From Xylaria sp. FL1777 (lineage: Eukaryota; Ascomycota; Sordariomycetes; Xylariales; Xylariaceae): a stretch of DNA of 64,000 bases. The DNA lies in assembly GCA_022578965.1 (NCBI GenBank), contig MU400518.1, positions 186,001 to 250,000 of the forward strand, in the 5' to 3' direction. Made by a program: the position numbers and the translations under genes. Positions 53,918 to 64,000 of this stretch are shown piece by piece. How positions within the stretch are numbered: position 1 is the stretch's first letter; each line of letters starts with the position of its first letter. The notes under the pieces are model-generated. The model was not told the origin of the DNA. It was given only the letters and a program-made list of their open reading frames with translations, and did no database searches.

Positions 53918-55185
53918 TTTGGGGGTTTGGGGAGGTGGATGAGAGAATGAAGGTGAGGTGAAGGTGGTAAGTGGCTGGTTAGTCTTGAGGTGGCAATAAG
54001 CTTGTTTGAATGCAAGTTTTGGCTCGAGAGTACTAGGTAGATTATGAAGATCTCGTGATGTTGTGTGTTAGTCGAGGTAATTATGAGATCCAGCATCAAG
54101 TTGGACGAACCGATCTTTATATACCTACTTGAATGACTTATTATCCATACCCTCCTGGTCTATTCAATACGCCGTATACGATATTCAACCCAAGAGCAAC
54201 CAACCTCTGTATCCATTCCAGCAGGTTCCCTACACCCAATTCCACAATGTGATTTTTCATTTCTGTGATGACGATACTTCACGCGACAATAACACGCAGA
54301 ATCACGTGGTATCAGGCCAAGTCGTAGATGGCTGGAGACAGACAGACACATGGGTCTCCTCGTGTAACGAGCAAAGCCGAAAATAGCATTTTGCCGAGCC
54401 GGGCTAAGGCCCGAGGCCGACGATACGAGGCTTTTCACACACACCCCCCGGCACAATGTCGCCGTGTATTTCGGCGCTTCTCATTTGACGGCCTAATGCG
54501 TGTCAGCGCCGCACCGTCGATTTACTACAATCTGGCATTTGCCCGTGTCTGTCGTATTGTGGTATTGCTAGGGTGGTGGTCTAGCAAAAACCTCCGTTTT
54601 ATCAGGTCGAAAATGGATCCTGTGCTTCGTCGTTGTGATGCGCTTGGCCCTACACAGCCCTAGAACCACCACTACATACGTGTAGGTTCATGGGGGCTGA
54701 CGATATAAATGACGATGCTAGGACTACCGTGTATTCGTCGATCCTATTTGAAGGCACGTTACCCTCGTATTGATCTGATCATTCGGTATCGTCCACCTAC
54801 TCTTGCGGTCAGTATTACACGAAGCGTTGTCCTATTTCCTGCGTGGTGACTCCCGCGAGCATGGGGTCAAGGAGGAGCTGTGAGGTCCGCTGTAACGTTT
54901 ACAGGAGGAGGTATTATCGAAATGTGACCCCCAACACAAAGCGACCATACATATCCCCTGCTTCGATACACATACACACTTCCCTATTTTGAAACATGGC
55001 CAATGAGTAAACATATCTGGTATTCGCTCTTCTGAAAATGAAAAGTTCAGCATCCAATATACACAACCCGTATTCCAGCTGCAAGGTATCTGTTTGCCAT
55101 CCAATTCCCCTTCCCCCCTTTCCTTCCCTTCCCTTATTTATCATTCTTTCACAAAGAGAAAAGAAAAAAAAGAAACAGTATACTT
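53918..55185. other. intergenic, no gene seen
   Basis: 1.27 kb upstream of the secreted-protein gene and downstream of the P450. A GA/purine-rich tract (minus strand; plus-strand CCCTTCCCCC-type) lies near 55105-55140. No supported frame. Confidence 0.5.
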
Positions 55186-57084
55186 CTAAGCCTCCCTCAG
55201 CTTGTACCGCAGGTACAGCTTCTGCGGGGGCTTCTTCGCTGAGTGCAGGTTGCGGTTCATCACCGGCAGCGAGGTTGGGACGGCGTGGTTGCCATCCTTG
55301 TCGGAGAACTCGAAGTCGAACATGCCAACCCAGTACGCCGTGATGAGGGCCATTTCCAACTTGGCGAATCTCATGCCCACTAGGGAGTCGATCGATCAGT
55401 ATACGTCATCTCTTGTCATGGGCAAAAAACCACTTTCATCACGGTCCGTCGATGGCGCGAGTTCACCGAGGAACCAAATGAAGGGTGGATGTGCGTGTAA
55501 AAACATAGAGAGAGAGAGAGAGATTACTTACGGCAAGGATGACGTCCAGTGCCCCAGCCCATGTACCCGTGGGGAACCTTCTTGTCCTCGGCGTTCTCCT
55601 CGAAGTACCGCGACGGGTTCCACTTCATTTTCTCGGTGTACCAATCGCCGAACAGGCTGTCTTCGACTAGGTAGATGGCGTAGGCGCCGTTGGGGATGAC
55701 CTCGCCGGAATCGCCGATGGGGATGTCGTGGCCGGAGATGTTCTTCCGGAACGTGGCGCCGGGGAGGCAGAAGCGGATGGTCTCGCGCAGAGCCAAGTCG
55801 ATGAGGGGGAACTCGCCCTCCCATTCCTCGATGGTGAGCGTTCCGAGGACGTCGGCGAGGGACTGTGAGGGGTCGGTGCGATGCTTCGCCACGACGCCGT
55901 CGACCTCCTCGCGCAATCTCGCCATCCATTCCGGGTTCTGCGTCAGGTAGATGTGCAGGTATCCGGCGTTGATGCCGCTGTTTAGCTGGCCGGCGAAAAG
56001 AGCGCCGATTTCAAACTTGGAGGCTTTTGTCAGCTTCACGATATAGCACTTGCTTGGGTTAAACGGCATCGATGATCAGAGTACCAGCACGTCTAAGGGG
56101 GATGATACGTACCGCTACAATACTCGTAAGACTAAGGCCACGGTCCATGAGAAACTGCAAGGCATCGTTGCCCTTTTCGCCTGTCTTCTTACGCTTCGCG
56201 ATGATGTCGCGGAAAACGAAGGCGAGCTTGGCGCCGTAGTACAATCGCATGTAGTGATTCAGCGTCGGCAGCCAGGGAAAGATGACCTTGGCGAACGAGT
56301 CGGACTTCTCGAACCAGTCGAAGATGGAGAGTGTGTGCTTCAGCATTTTCGGGTCCTCAGCAATTTCGTTGGCGCCGACAGTCCTCATCGTGAGCTGGTA
56401 GACGATTTCATATAAGCTCTCGAACGGGTCGGTTACCATCCAGTCCGGATTAGCAGGGGACGGCGCAGCGGTGGCCAGCGCTTCGCACGCGGCGCGGGTG
56501 TCGCCGGTTAACAGGTCGAGGTTCTTAACGAAATTCTCCTTCTTCATCAGAGGGACGAGGGCCTTCGAGAACTCCAGCGCAAAGCCGTCATCGTGGCCGT
56601 TGTTGGGTGCTTCCGGCTGTCCTGTTAGAAGCTCCGCGAAGCTGGCGTTTGGGATCATGTTAGCATGCAGCGTGGAGATGGTATAGCCGAGCTATTTGTC
56701 GCTTGACGTGATGCGGCTTGAGCGTGCCAGAGAAGAGATAACGTACGCTTCGGCAAAGTTAAGATCTTTGCTTTCGAAAAATATCTTCCTGCCCACGGGG
56801 CCGGATACACCCACCAACCGCTTCTTACCGACGTAGAAGCTGAAGTTTCCCGTCTTCGAGGCCTGCAGCCCTTCTCTCGTGAAGTCAGCGCGGCGGCCGT
56901 AATAGAAATCCAGCGATCCTAGGATAGGCCAGTCTCCTTTCTTGTACCATTTTGGCGCATTCGCAGGGAACGATGGCCGCCGGAAAACTCGGACAAGAAA
57001 GGCTACTGTTGTTGTGAGCACCAAGACCCAAATGGTTGCCGACCATTGCTGGGGCAGTATCATCGTTGCTATGCCGACGCCCAT
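55186..57084 (-). CDS. cytochrome P450 monooxygenase (CYP51-like clan)
   Basis: Exons (minus) 57084-56747, 56641-56113, 56015-55532 and 55379-55186 give 514 residues. Acceptors were chosen so that family motifs stay continuous: LNFAEA-FAELLTG at junction 1, SIVA-FEIGALFAGQLNSG (I-helix) at junction 2, and GRHPC-LGMRF at junction 3. An N-terminal membrane anchor spans about residues 13-33, followed by a Pro-rich hinge. The K-helix ExxR is Glu367-Arg370. The heme loop is GWGTGRHPCLGMRF with Cys450 as the axial ligand. All P450 hallmarks are intact. The I-helix and heme-loop style recall the CYP51/CYP7-like clan rather than typical long-chain hydroxylases; the substrate is unknown. Intron 3 contains a GA microsatellite (about 55508-55522). 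Confidence 0.9.
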
Positions 57085-57534
57085 CTCGACTTATTACTTC
57101 GTCTTTTTCTGGTGGCTTCTGGTGAATGCCCCGCGACACACGATGGAATGTTTATGATCTGCCCGACTACTACGCAGGCGTAGGAAATCCTCACTTAAAC
57201 CAGGGCGCAATCGTGGAACAAGGGATAGTGTTGACAGATGGGCGATCCAATGATACAAGGCCGTCAACTACAACACGTACGCATCAATTATAACACAGCC
57301 ACTGCTGCAGAAAGTAGTAGACCATAGCTTAACGAGATGCTTCGAGATAAAAGGCGCAGATCGCCTTAAATAGGCAGCGGGTTTTCTAACCGAGCTGCTA
57401 GACGAAGGTTGGTTTTATATACCGGTACCTATTTGCAACAAGCTTACGCCGCATGACTACGGTCGCCAATGACGCCAAGAGAACCCTAGCTGGTGGATGT
57501 TTCCAAGCTCGGGAAACGAAGATCCGGGCTACAC

Positions 57535-57591
57535 TACCTACCTACAGTACGCTTACGTGAAAGGACAAGGAGGAGGTACTGTAGGTAGGTA
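57535..57591. repeat. perfect 16-bp inverted repeat, 25-bp spacer
   Basis: TACCTACCTACAGTAC (57535-57550) and GTACTGTAGGTAGGTA (57576-57591) are exact reverse complements around a 25-bp purine-rich spacer. The repeat can form a strong hairpin, and lies about 450 bp upstream of the P450 start. It may be regulatory or the trace of a small inverted-repeat element. Confidence 0.9.
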
Positions 57592-58249
57592 GGTAATTGA
57601 GGTTGGGGGTGGGAAAGATCCACACTTCGAGAAGAACCACCTATCTCAATAGGAGGTATTAAGTATTAAGCCACAGTGACATGTCGCGCCGGATAGGGCT
57701 ACATACGTTGGATTTAGGTTCGGATAGAGTTATTTAGCATCTTCCACTAACATGTACCTATACCTACTACATTACCCCGCAAAAGAGATACCTGCTTATA
57801 GAGATAGGATACGGCTAGGATACGGCTTATATATAGATGATATGATTTTCTATAGTGTAGCTGGCTTTTCCCCATTTCTGCTTCCTTTGTTTCTCAGGCT
57901 CTTGGGCAATCATGACCATACATATACGTACCGAGGAGTATATGCAAGTGGACCCGGAGACGTGGATGGTTACAGCAGCGTCACCCGATGGGTTATTCGG
58001 GGTTGAGCTCGTTACTTGCTCCCCGACGCAGAAGACGTGGAGACAAATCTGCGACAGAATGCCTTTGAACGGCTGCCGACTCCATCGGCCAGTGCCAGAT
58101 AACCAATCGTCTGCTATCGTCAGTTTGGCCCTCCGGAGGGTAGGTGTGTTATGTTATATACTCGGTTAGGTAGCTCAATCATCGTAGCTCGGTTAGAGGT
58201 TAATCTATCTATACTACGTGTAGATAAGTAAGGAAGCATGGCGGCTTCG

Positions 58250-58291
58250 ACTCCCTTACGCAGACTCCCTTACGCAGACTCCCTTACGCAG
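58250..58291 (+). repeat. three tandem copies of ACTCCCTTACGCAG
   Basis: Three identical, adjacent 14-bp units in otherwise unique gene-free DNA, with no reading frame across them. Confidence 0.95.
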
Positions 58292-59593
58292 CACATACCG
58301 AATACGGCGTTATGAGCTCGGCAGTGCATGCTTACATCCTTGGTGATTTTCATTTGTTACCCGTTAGACTAACTGTAGGTGGGACTTATTTAAGCGAGAT
58401 CGCCAGCCCGCTTGCGACTTGCATGAAGACAGAAAACATGCACACCATCGGTTAGCACATAACCACCAACCGCCAACCACCAACCACCATCCATGTCGAG
58501 TCTTACCTACCACTATACGTACTATTTGTTCCATCATTCATCTCTCTTTGCTTGAACCATGTAATAGATAGTTACAAAGGCATCGTAACGACACAGCGCT
58601 AAACACTAGAGAGACCTGGTACCTGTAGCGTACAAGGATCGAGGATAAAAACCGGCCTATTTAATGCTTCTGACGTTCAGTTGAATGATACGCTCGTGTT
58701 CGTATGACCTCTTGGTCAACGCTGTAGAACCGATTCCAAATACTATACCTCCGAGCAGCCGTTCTAAGCGACGGGTACGCGGGTGAATCTAGCGCACTGC
58801 ACAGCTGAGACGCTAAGCATCCTAGACTCTGATCCGCATCGGTTGCCCAGGGCTGAACCCCAGGGAGCATATCTACGCAGTAGCGTAGGAGTCGCATAAG
58901 ATGCATACACGTAATGTGCTTGTCAACATACGTTAGGTAGACACAAGGTAATTCGTCGTTGCAACTAGATACAAAACTAATCCATAGCATTGCGACGAAG
59001 TCCAATGGGCTTCTACGCCTAGCTACCTAAGACTTCCTCCATTCCTGTATATTTGAGCTATTCGTCCAGATTGATGCTCCTAACTCCCCTTCCAATGCAT
59101 TATTGATAGTATGAGGTTGGACAGAAGAAACTCCGGCCATAAAACGCCGGACGGAATGAGTAAATGGAATTCCTTTGGCTCCATCATTGCTATGCCGGGA
59201 CTTGGCCAGCAGCCACCAAAAACTCCGGCAGAGTGCGGAAATAGACAAAGAAAATAGGGACGACAGAAGATCCGAAAATAAAAAGGCTCCTTTCAGAAGG
59301 ATTGAAATGCTAAGCGCTTAGCGTTAAAACAAGGTTTTCTGACATGTTTCTCGTGGTATCATGGGGTATCAAAATCATCATGGATCACTGATGACTGCTT
59401 ATATAAGCGGCTGTTTATCTTCTGCTTGTGCGAGACGTTGTCTAGAATGAAATAGTGATGATGAACATAGTACGCGAATGTGAAGGGACTCAAACATGAG
59501 TACGTGCATGTTATACAATTCGAACGTTGGTGTAGTCCGGGCATAGTTTCTGTCGTATTCTACCGGGGCTGCAATAATTGTTGCGGGGAGCGT

Positions 59594-62500
59594 TTACTCC
59601 AGAGTCTCAGATCTCTGTCGAATATCCTCGTCGCTTAGCGCGCCCATCCAAAGACAGCGCTCAGTTACACCTTCAATAGGCTGGAATTGATAATATGTAC
59701 TCGCCTCCAGTAATCGAAGCAAGGTCTTAACAATCGACGCGGCAATTCGGCAGCGTTCAAAGTTGACAAGTGGCGGAGTAGTCGGCGAGCTTGCAATTTC
59801 GGATGGCCGTTGAGAGTTAAACAGCAAATCGTGAGTATAAATACCAATAAATGGGATACAGCCAGTATCAGCTGCATTACCACCACCTTCCATCTCCGCT
59901 CGAAGGTTGTGGAAGTTTTTCGTCGGTGAGATTAGTGCCTCGAGATCGCTCATAGTTTTCATATCCGTCAAGGGAACCATAGCCCATGTTTTCGAAAGTC
60001 GTGCAACCTCATTTGATGTGAGAGCAATCGTGATTTGACTCATAGTTGCGAAATTGCGGTATTTCCTGCAATGGGCAGCGATGTGGATGAGCTTGATGAT
60101 GCATCGAGCTCGTTCCTCCAGTACTTGCGTTAACACAATCTCGGAAATAGTCCACTTGACCATGATGTTAAAACGCGCAATAACAACTTCGACACCGCGA
60201 GCATCGGTATTGCGAAGAAAATCGACCCACGATCGCGGGTCGTTGTGTGAGTCTTTCCATTTCATCTCGATGAGCTCCTTCCAGCCGACTTCATTTAGCG
60301 CATCTTTTTCAATCAAGGTGAACTGTTGCGCAAGGATTTCCGAGTCGAACGCAAGAATGAAGGGAAGATGTGCGGGCGATTGTTCAGTTAACTCTAACAG
60401 ATTGGTTGAGTTGCTGGGAACTCGGCGCGAACCGAGAGAGCCTGACGGCGAACCTAGAGCTTGATGGTACATGGCGGTTGTAGGGGTGGTGTCAGGGGTG
60501 GGTGGCAGCGGTTTCTGAGACCAGATTTGGTGTTCGCAAATCACAGGGGTGTGTACAGGCTCCGGTGACATCTGAAGGGCTTGTACCAGGGTCAACTTGA
60601 TCGAAGATCTTTCGTCGTCTGGGCATGAATTGAGTTCCGAAGCCTCAGGGATGTGTGACGGTACAAGCTGTGCCTCAACGTGATTTGGCGATAGAGGTCG
60701 AGGCATAAAGTTACTCTCGTCGATCATCTCGGCGGACAACTCGGACGAAAGCTCCGAGTCGATATCACTCTCCATATCTAAGAACGAGCGGTGTTCCCCA
60801 GGGTTGGTTGTCGGAGCAGGCTCCATGACCCTTTCTACACTTTCCGTCCTATTGATGAACTCAAATGAATGGTTTGCAGGAGACATTGAAAGCGTCGCCT
60901 CCGATTCGTCTACAGGAGTATCGGGGCCTTCAAGAATGGAATGGTTTGTCCATTCAAGAGTATTTGTCCTACTACGACCTTCGTCTGTTAATCCTCTGTC
61001 AAGGAGTGGTATCGAGTTGTAAGTCTCCAAAGAATCTTCCGATAAGAAGGAGCTGATCTCCGAGTGCCGCGGAACCTCACGTTGCGCGAAGTTATCTGCA
61101 GCAGATTCCTCGCCGATTGGTGATATCTCTGTCACCTCTTCCTCCCCAATATGTAGATGACGATGTTTCTTTTTCTCGGTTTTGGCTTGGCCGACAGCTG
61201 GTGATGGTGGGGAATTAGCCCTTAAGGCTTCGAGGTCTTTACTTGGTATCTTGAGTGGTTCAATAGAGAGCTTAACTGTCTTCCTTTCATACTTTCCTTC
61301 TAATTTGAGTAATGCTGATTCAACACCTCCATCGTCATCTATATCATCAGGAATTTGTGCCAGCTTCTGAGCTTCGGCCTCAAATGACGGCCGCATGATC
61401 GGCTTTGATGAATGAGTGCTAAAGAGAGATAGTGGCCTTTTCGAAGATTGCTCGGCCACAGCCCCCAACGAAAATACCTCGCCACGGCTTTGAGAGTAGT
61501 CGCCACTGACTACATCGACGGACCCGCTGGAGTTCCGAGCAGGACTTCGAACGTAGGAACTCCTCAATGATTCAGAATACACGGTCAACGAACCGATGGA
61601 ATATGATCTACGGAGGGGTAAAGGGTCAAGCTGGGTAGTGTTTGCCGCGCCCCTCAAATCCCCTCCCGGTTTTCTTCGTAGTGTTCTCAAAGGTTGTGGC
61701 ATGATTTCAGACTTTATTGAGCTCTCCGAGTAGGTCGTGGCATCGAAGCTTTTAACCGTCGACTGTGGTGCTAGGCCGCTGTGGAACGAGGCCCAACGTC
61801 GCTGAGAAAGAGAACCTCGGGATCGGTAACTGCGACTAGATTGTTGTCTCTTGTGTCTGTTGAAATAAGCCGACGGCGGCTTGTTAGATGGCTGACCCAC
61901 AAAACTGATAGGAAGCTTTCTCTCTTTATCCATATTGCGAGAAGGCACCACCTTATCACTCATGTCATCGACCTTGCTCATATCAAGAACCGGCAAAGGA
62001 TCCGTACTTAACGAAGTCTCGTAGACGTGTTGACCAAGAATATAAGACGATCTTCTAGGAGTATTTCCACGATAATTATCGCTAGGAGGAGTCATAGGTG
62101 GTGTTAGGTTTCTACCATGTATCTGGATCATACTATCAGCGAACGTTTCGACCGATGGGTTCACTGGAGGCAAAGCCCCTGTCATCACTAGGTGCTCAGG
62201 AGGTGCAGTTCCATCGACAATAACGATCGACTGGCTACCCGTGGTAATGGCTGCATCGCTCCGTGGCCGAAGCTCGAACGAAGAGTCCAAATGAGCCACA
62301 CTATATTCAAGGTTTTCAGCAAGACTTTTAGTCGTTGTACTTGCAGTCTTCGTCTCAGCGGCATCCTCACGAACGGCTTGGTTAAAATCTTCCGCGATTT
62401 GAGCTCCTAATGTGTCAATGCGGAAAGGTTGATGGATGCCATTAGGGGCCGAACGTTGTGCTTGTGGCACAACGGCAGTGCCCGGAAGTCTGTTCGTTGT

Positions 62501-63997
62501 CGCCCCCCTGGGACCGATAGGTGCAATATCAATAAAGCTACCCTGGGTATGCGAAATACCGAGGCCTTTAGTGCTAAGGGCTCTTCGTACACTTCCAAGC
62601 AGCTTTCGCATACCCTGGCCCGACATTGCCGAAGCAGAAGCCTTCCTTTTCTCAGCAATGGATGACTGTGGATGGAAAATTGTGGTCTGCCGGCTAGCCC
62701 CTTTACTAGCCACGCTGTCGAGGTCAACAAATGGTTGACCAGGAGGTAAGAAATTACCACGCACGAGACTACCAGCATATGGAAGTGTGAGGAGAAGTTC
62801 GGCATTTTTGTATAAGCCTTTCTCTGTGAAGGACCCGTGTTCTCTCAGCGAATCGGTCAGACTATTGTTGCGTCGGTGGGAAGTCCGCGGCCGTATACGT
62901 TTCCCCATCAGAGCATGAGGCGTGGAAGCGATGGGATCCGTGCTAGTATAAATCGAGCTGGGGTCGGCAGGATGTGCTCCAAAAGACATACTCGCATTTG
63001 GATCGCCTAGGCGTAACGCCTTCGTAGGGAATGAGCAAGAGACAACATCAAGGCTCGCTATGCTCATTGGTGATGTTGGCTGTCGACTCAGATGGAGAGC
63101 CCCTACATCAGGAGTAGCGGGCCGTGCCTCACTTCTCGAGGAAGAATCGACTTGAGCAGCTTTAGATGCATCTGCAGAAGACCTTAGTTCCTGACGGGGA
63201 CCCGCGCTTTGCATTGAAACACCATCAATCTGTGCCTGGGAAGAGTCTGTCTCCCAAAAGCTGGGCGTTAGACTCGGATGGCGGTGGCCGGCTATCCCAC
63301 CTGGAGTAATAGCAACATCATGTCCAAGTTCAGCGTCGAATTCGGGCCCATCCCAGTACTGCGCGCACACTCGCCTCCAGCACTTCTTCAACTCGCCCAC
63401 AATTTTGAAGGGTACCTTCCGTTTCGGTTTTGAAGTGGGCAAGTCATCGGTGAAGTCATTCAGAAGGTCGCAAAAAGTAACACGTAGATGATAGTCAACA
63501 ACAAAGTCATCTACGAAGTAGTTCAAAATCCAATGGCGGATTGCCACGAAGGTTCTCACTTTCACGATCATCCCTGACTCGTCATTTTGGGATAGAGCCC
63601 ATCGAAGCCGGGCGATTAGGAGGCGGAGAAGTTCTATAGAGTCGAGAAATGAGCGGAAGGTAAGAAAAAAATCGGATATCAGGTCGTAGTCAAGGAAGCT
63701 AGGTGACGTGATTTCAGCTACAAGCCGTGGCGGAGTAGCGGCTGTAACAGCCTTCGTGGTTGGTGAGTAGCGCACAATCGACCTATCATCACACGCCGGC
63801 TTGAAAGTCAGAGCATCGAACATCGAGGGCTCGATAACTAAATTTACAGGCATAAAAACAGGACGGGTCGTCTTTGCCGTTGGAGAGGTTGGACTGTCCC
63901 CAGCTAGGGCAAGCCAGGTGGGTGAAACGTATTGAGAGTGAGACGAGAGACTTATCATTCGCAAGCTAGGTGTTTCCGGCTTGGATAGATTATTCAT
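59594..63997 (-). CDS. LTE1: RasGEF-family guanine nucleotide exchange factor, LTE1-like
   Basis: A 1467-codon frame open to the right edge of the window; its first ATG is at 63997, so the gene may be complete or may have further 5' exons outside. The N-terminal part (about residues 85-200) is a RasGEF-N/REM-type region with SPSFLDYDLISDFFLTFRSF. A Ser/Pro-rich, presumably disordered middle of about 1000 residues follows. The last about 260 residues are the RasGEF (CDC25-like) catalytic domain: ILAQQFTLIEKDALNEVGWKEL, ARFNIMVKWTISEIVL, RCIIKLIHIAAHCRKYRNF and PFIGIYTHDLLFN. REM at one end and GEF at the other is the LTE1 arrangement, linked in yeast to mitotic exit and polarity. No intron interrupts it. 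Confidence 0.87.
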   Translation of the reverse strand: MNNLSKPETPSLRMISLSSHSQYVSPTWLALAGDSPTSPTAKTTRPVFMPVNLVIEPSMFDALTFKPACDDRSIVRYSPTTKAVTAATPPRLVAEITSPSFLDYDLISDFFLTFRSFLDSIELLRLLIARLRWALSQNDESGMIVKVRTFVAIRHWILNYFVDDFVVDYHLRVTFCDLLNDFTDDLPTSKPKRKVPFKIVGELKKCWRRVCAQYWDGPEFDAELGHDVAITPGGIAGHRHPSLTPSFWETDSSQAQIDGVSMQSAGPRQELRSSADASKAAQVDSSSRSEARPATPDVGALHLSRQPTSPMSIASLDVVSCSFPTKALRLGDPNASMSFGAHPADPSSIYTSTDPIASTPHALMGKRIRPRTSHRRNNSLTDSLREHGSFTEKGLYKNAELLLTLPYAGSLVRGNFLPPGQPFVDLDSVASKGASRQTTIFHPQSSIAEKRKASASAMSGQGMRKLLGSVRRALSTKGLGISHTQGSFIDIAPIGPRGATTNRLPGTAVVPQAQRSAPNGIHQPFRIDTLGAQIAEDFNQAVREDAAETKTASTTTKSLAENLEYSVAHLDSSFELRPRSDAAITTGSQSIVIVDGTAPPEHLVMTGALPPVNPSVETFADSMIQIHGRNLTPPMTPPSDNYRGNTPRRSSYILGQHVYETSLSTDPLPVLDMSKVDDMSDKVVPSRNMDKERKLPISFVGQPSNKPPSAYFNRHKRQQSSRSYRSRGSLSQRRWASFHSGLAPQSTVKSFDATTYSESSIKSEIMPQPLRTLRRKPGGDLRGAANTTQLDPLPLRRSYSIGSLTVYSESLRSSYVRSPARNSSGSVDVVSGDYSQSRGEVFSLGAVAEQSSKRPLSLFSTHSSKPIMRPSFEAEAQKLAQIPDDIDDDGGVESALLKLEGKYERKTVKLSIEPLKIPSKDLEALRANSPPSPAVGQAKTEKKKHRHLHIGEEEVTEISPIGEESAADNFAQREVPRHSEISSFLSEDSLETYNSIPLLDRGLTDEGRSRTNTLEWTNHSILEGPDTPVDESEATLSMSPANHSFEFINRTESVERVMEPAPTTNPGEHRSFLDMESDIDSELSSELSAEMIDESNFMPRPLSPNHVEAQLVPSHIPEASELNSCPDDERSSIKLTLVQALQMSPEPVHTPVICEHQIWSQKPLPPTPDTTPTTAMYHQALGSPSGSLGSRRVPSNSTNLLELTEQSPAHLPFILAFDSEILAQQFTLIEKDALNEVGWKELIEMKWKDSHNDPRSWVDFLRNTDARGVEVVIARFNIMVKWTISEIVLTQVLEERARCIIKLIHIAAHCRKYRNFATMSQITIALTSNEVARLSKTWAMVPLTDMKTMSDLEALISPTKNFHNLRAEMEGGGNAADTGCIPFIGIYTHDLLFNSQRPSEIASSPTTPPLVNFERCRIAASIVKTLLRLLEASTYYQFQPIEGVTERCLWMGALSDEDIRQRSETLE

Positions 63998-64000
63998 TCT

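Larger units (their letters stand above)
57085..59593. other. gene-free region with short repeats
   Basis: 2.5 kb between the P450 promoter and the 3' end of LTE1. No supported gene. It carries a 16-bp perfect inverted repeat (57535-57591), a 3 x 14-bp tandem repeat (58250-58291), and a run of CCAACCACCAACC-type sequence near 58460-58490. Confidence 0.5.

Overview
The window is chromosomal DNA from a filamentous ascomycete (Pezizomycotina, probably Sordariomycetes-like). Genes carry short GT-AG introns (about 50-200 nt) with CTAAC/CTGAC branch sites. The gene set includes lineage-typical families: a PTH11/rhodopsin-like receptor, a UstYa (DUF3328) oxidase, a secreted intradiol dioxygenase and an LTE1-type RasGEF. 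The species cannot be named from sequence alone. Exon models were built by hand from reading frame, splice-site and family fit; no searches were run.

Layout. 0.6-5.5 kb: arrestin-like protein, an intron-containing tRNA-Leu(UAG), and the tRNA-splicing endonuclease subunit SEN54. 5.5-13.6 kb: a gene-poor stretch ending in a pyrimidine-rich leader. 13.7-21.1 kb: a nuclear-looking protein with an internally duplicated unnamed domain, a secreted CE1-type (feruloyl) esterase, an O6-methylguanine-DNA methyltransferase and an orphan protein. 21.1-24.5 kb: AT-rich gene-free DNA with a tRNA-derived SINE-like element. 24.5-32.1 kb: an FMP42/SLC43-like MFS transporter, a HUB1 ubiquitin-like protein fused to an RS/RD-rich N-terminus, and a large secreted protein resembling DUF5695/glycosidases.

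33.8-44.7 kb is the accessory, possibly biosynthetic neighbourhood: a short-chain dehydrogenase, a 7-TM PTH11-like receptor, a 2-oxoglutarate/Fe(II) oxygenase, a tiny three-exon secreted-peptide gene with a Lys-Arg site, a divergently transcribed UstYa-family oxidase, and a secreted intradiol dioxygenase whose first intron holds a 9-bp minisatellite and an assembly gap. UstYa proteins are known to modify ribosomal peptides (dikaritin RiPPs), so the peptide/UstYa divergent pair is the best candidate here for an undescribed system.

45.8-52.5 kb is housekeeping: NOP58, V-ATPase subunit d (VMA6, with a GC-AG intron), mitochondrial uS15 and cytosolic uS2 (RPS0), the last two divergent from one 425-bp promoter. 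53.3-64 kb: a small secreted protein, a cytochrome P450, 2.5 kb of gene-free DNA with an inverted repeat and a tandem repeat, and LTE1 running up to the right edge.
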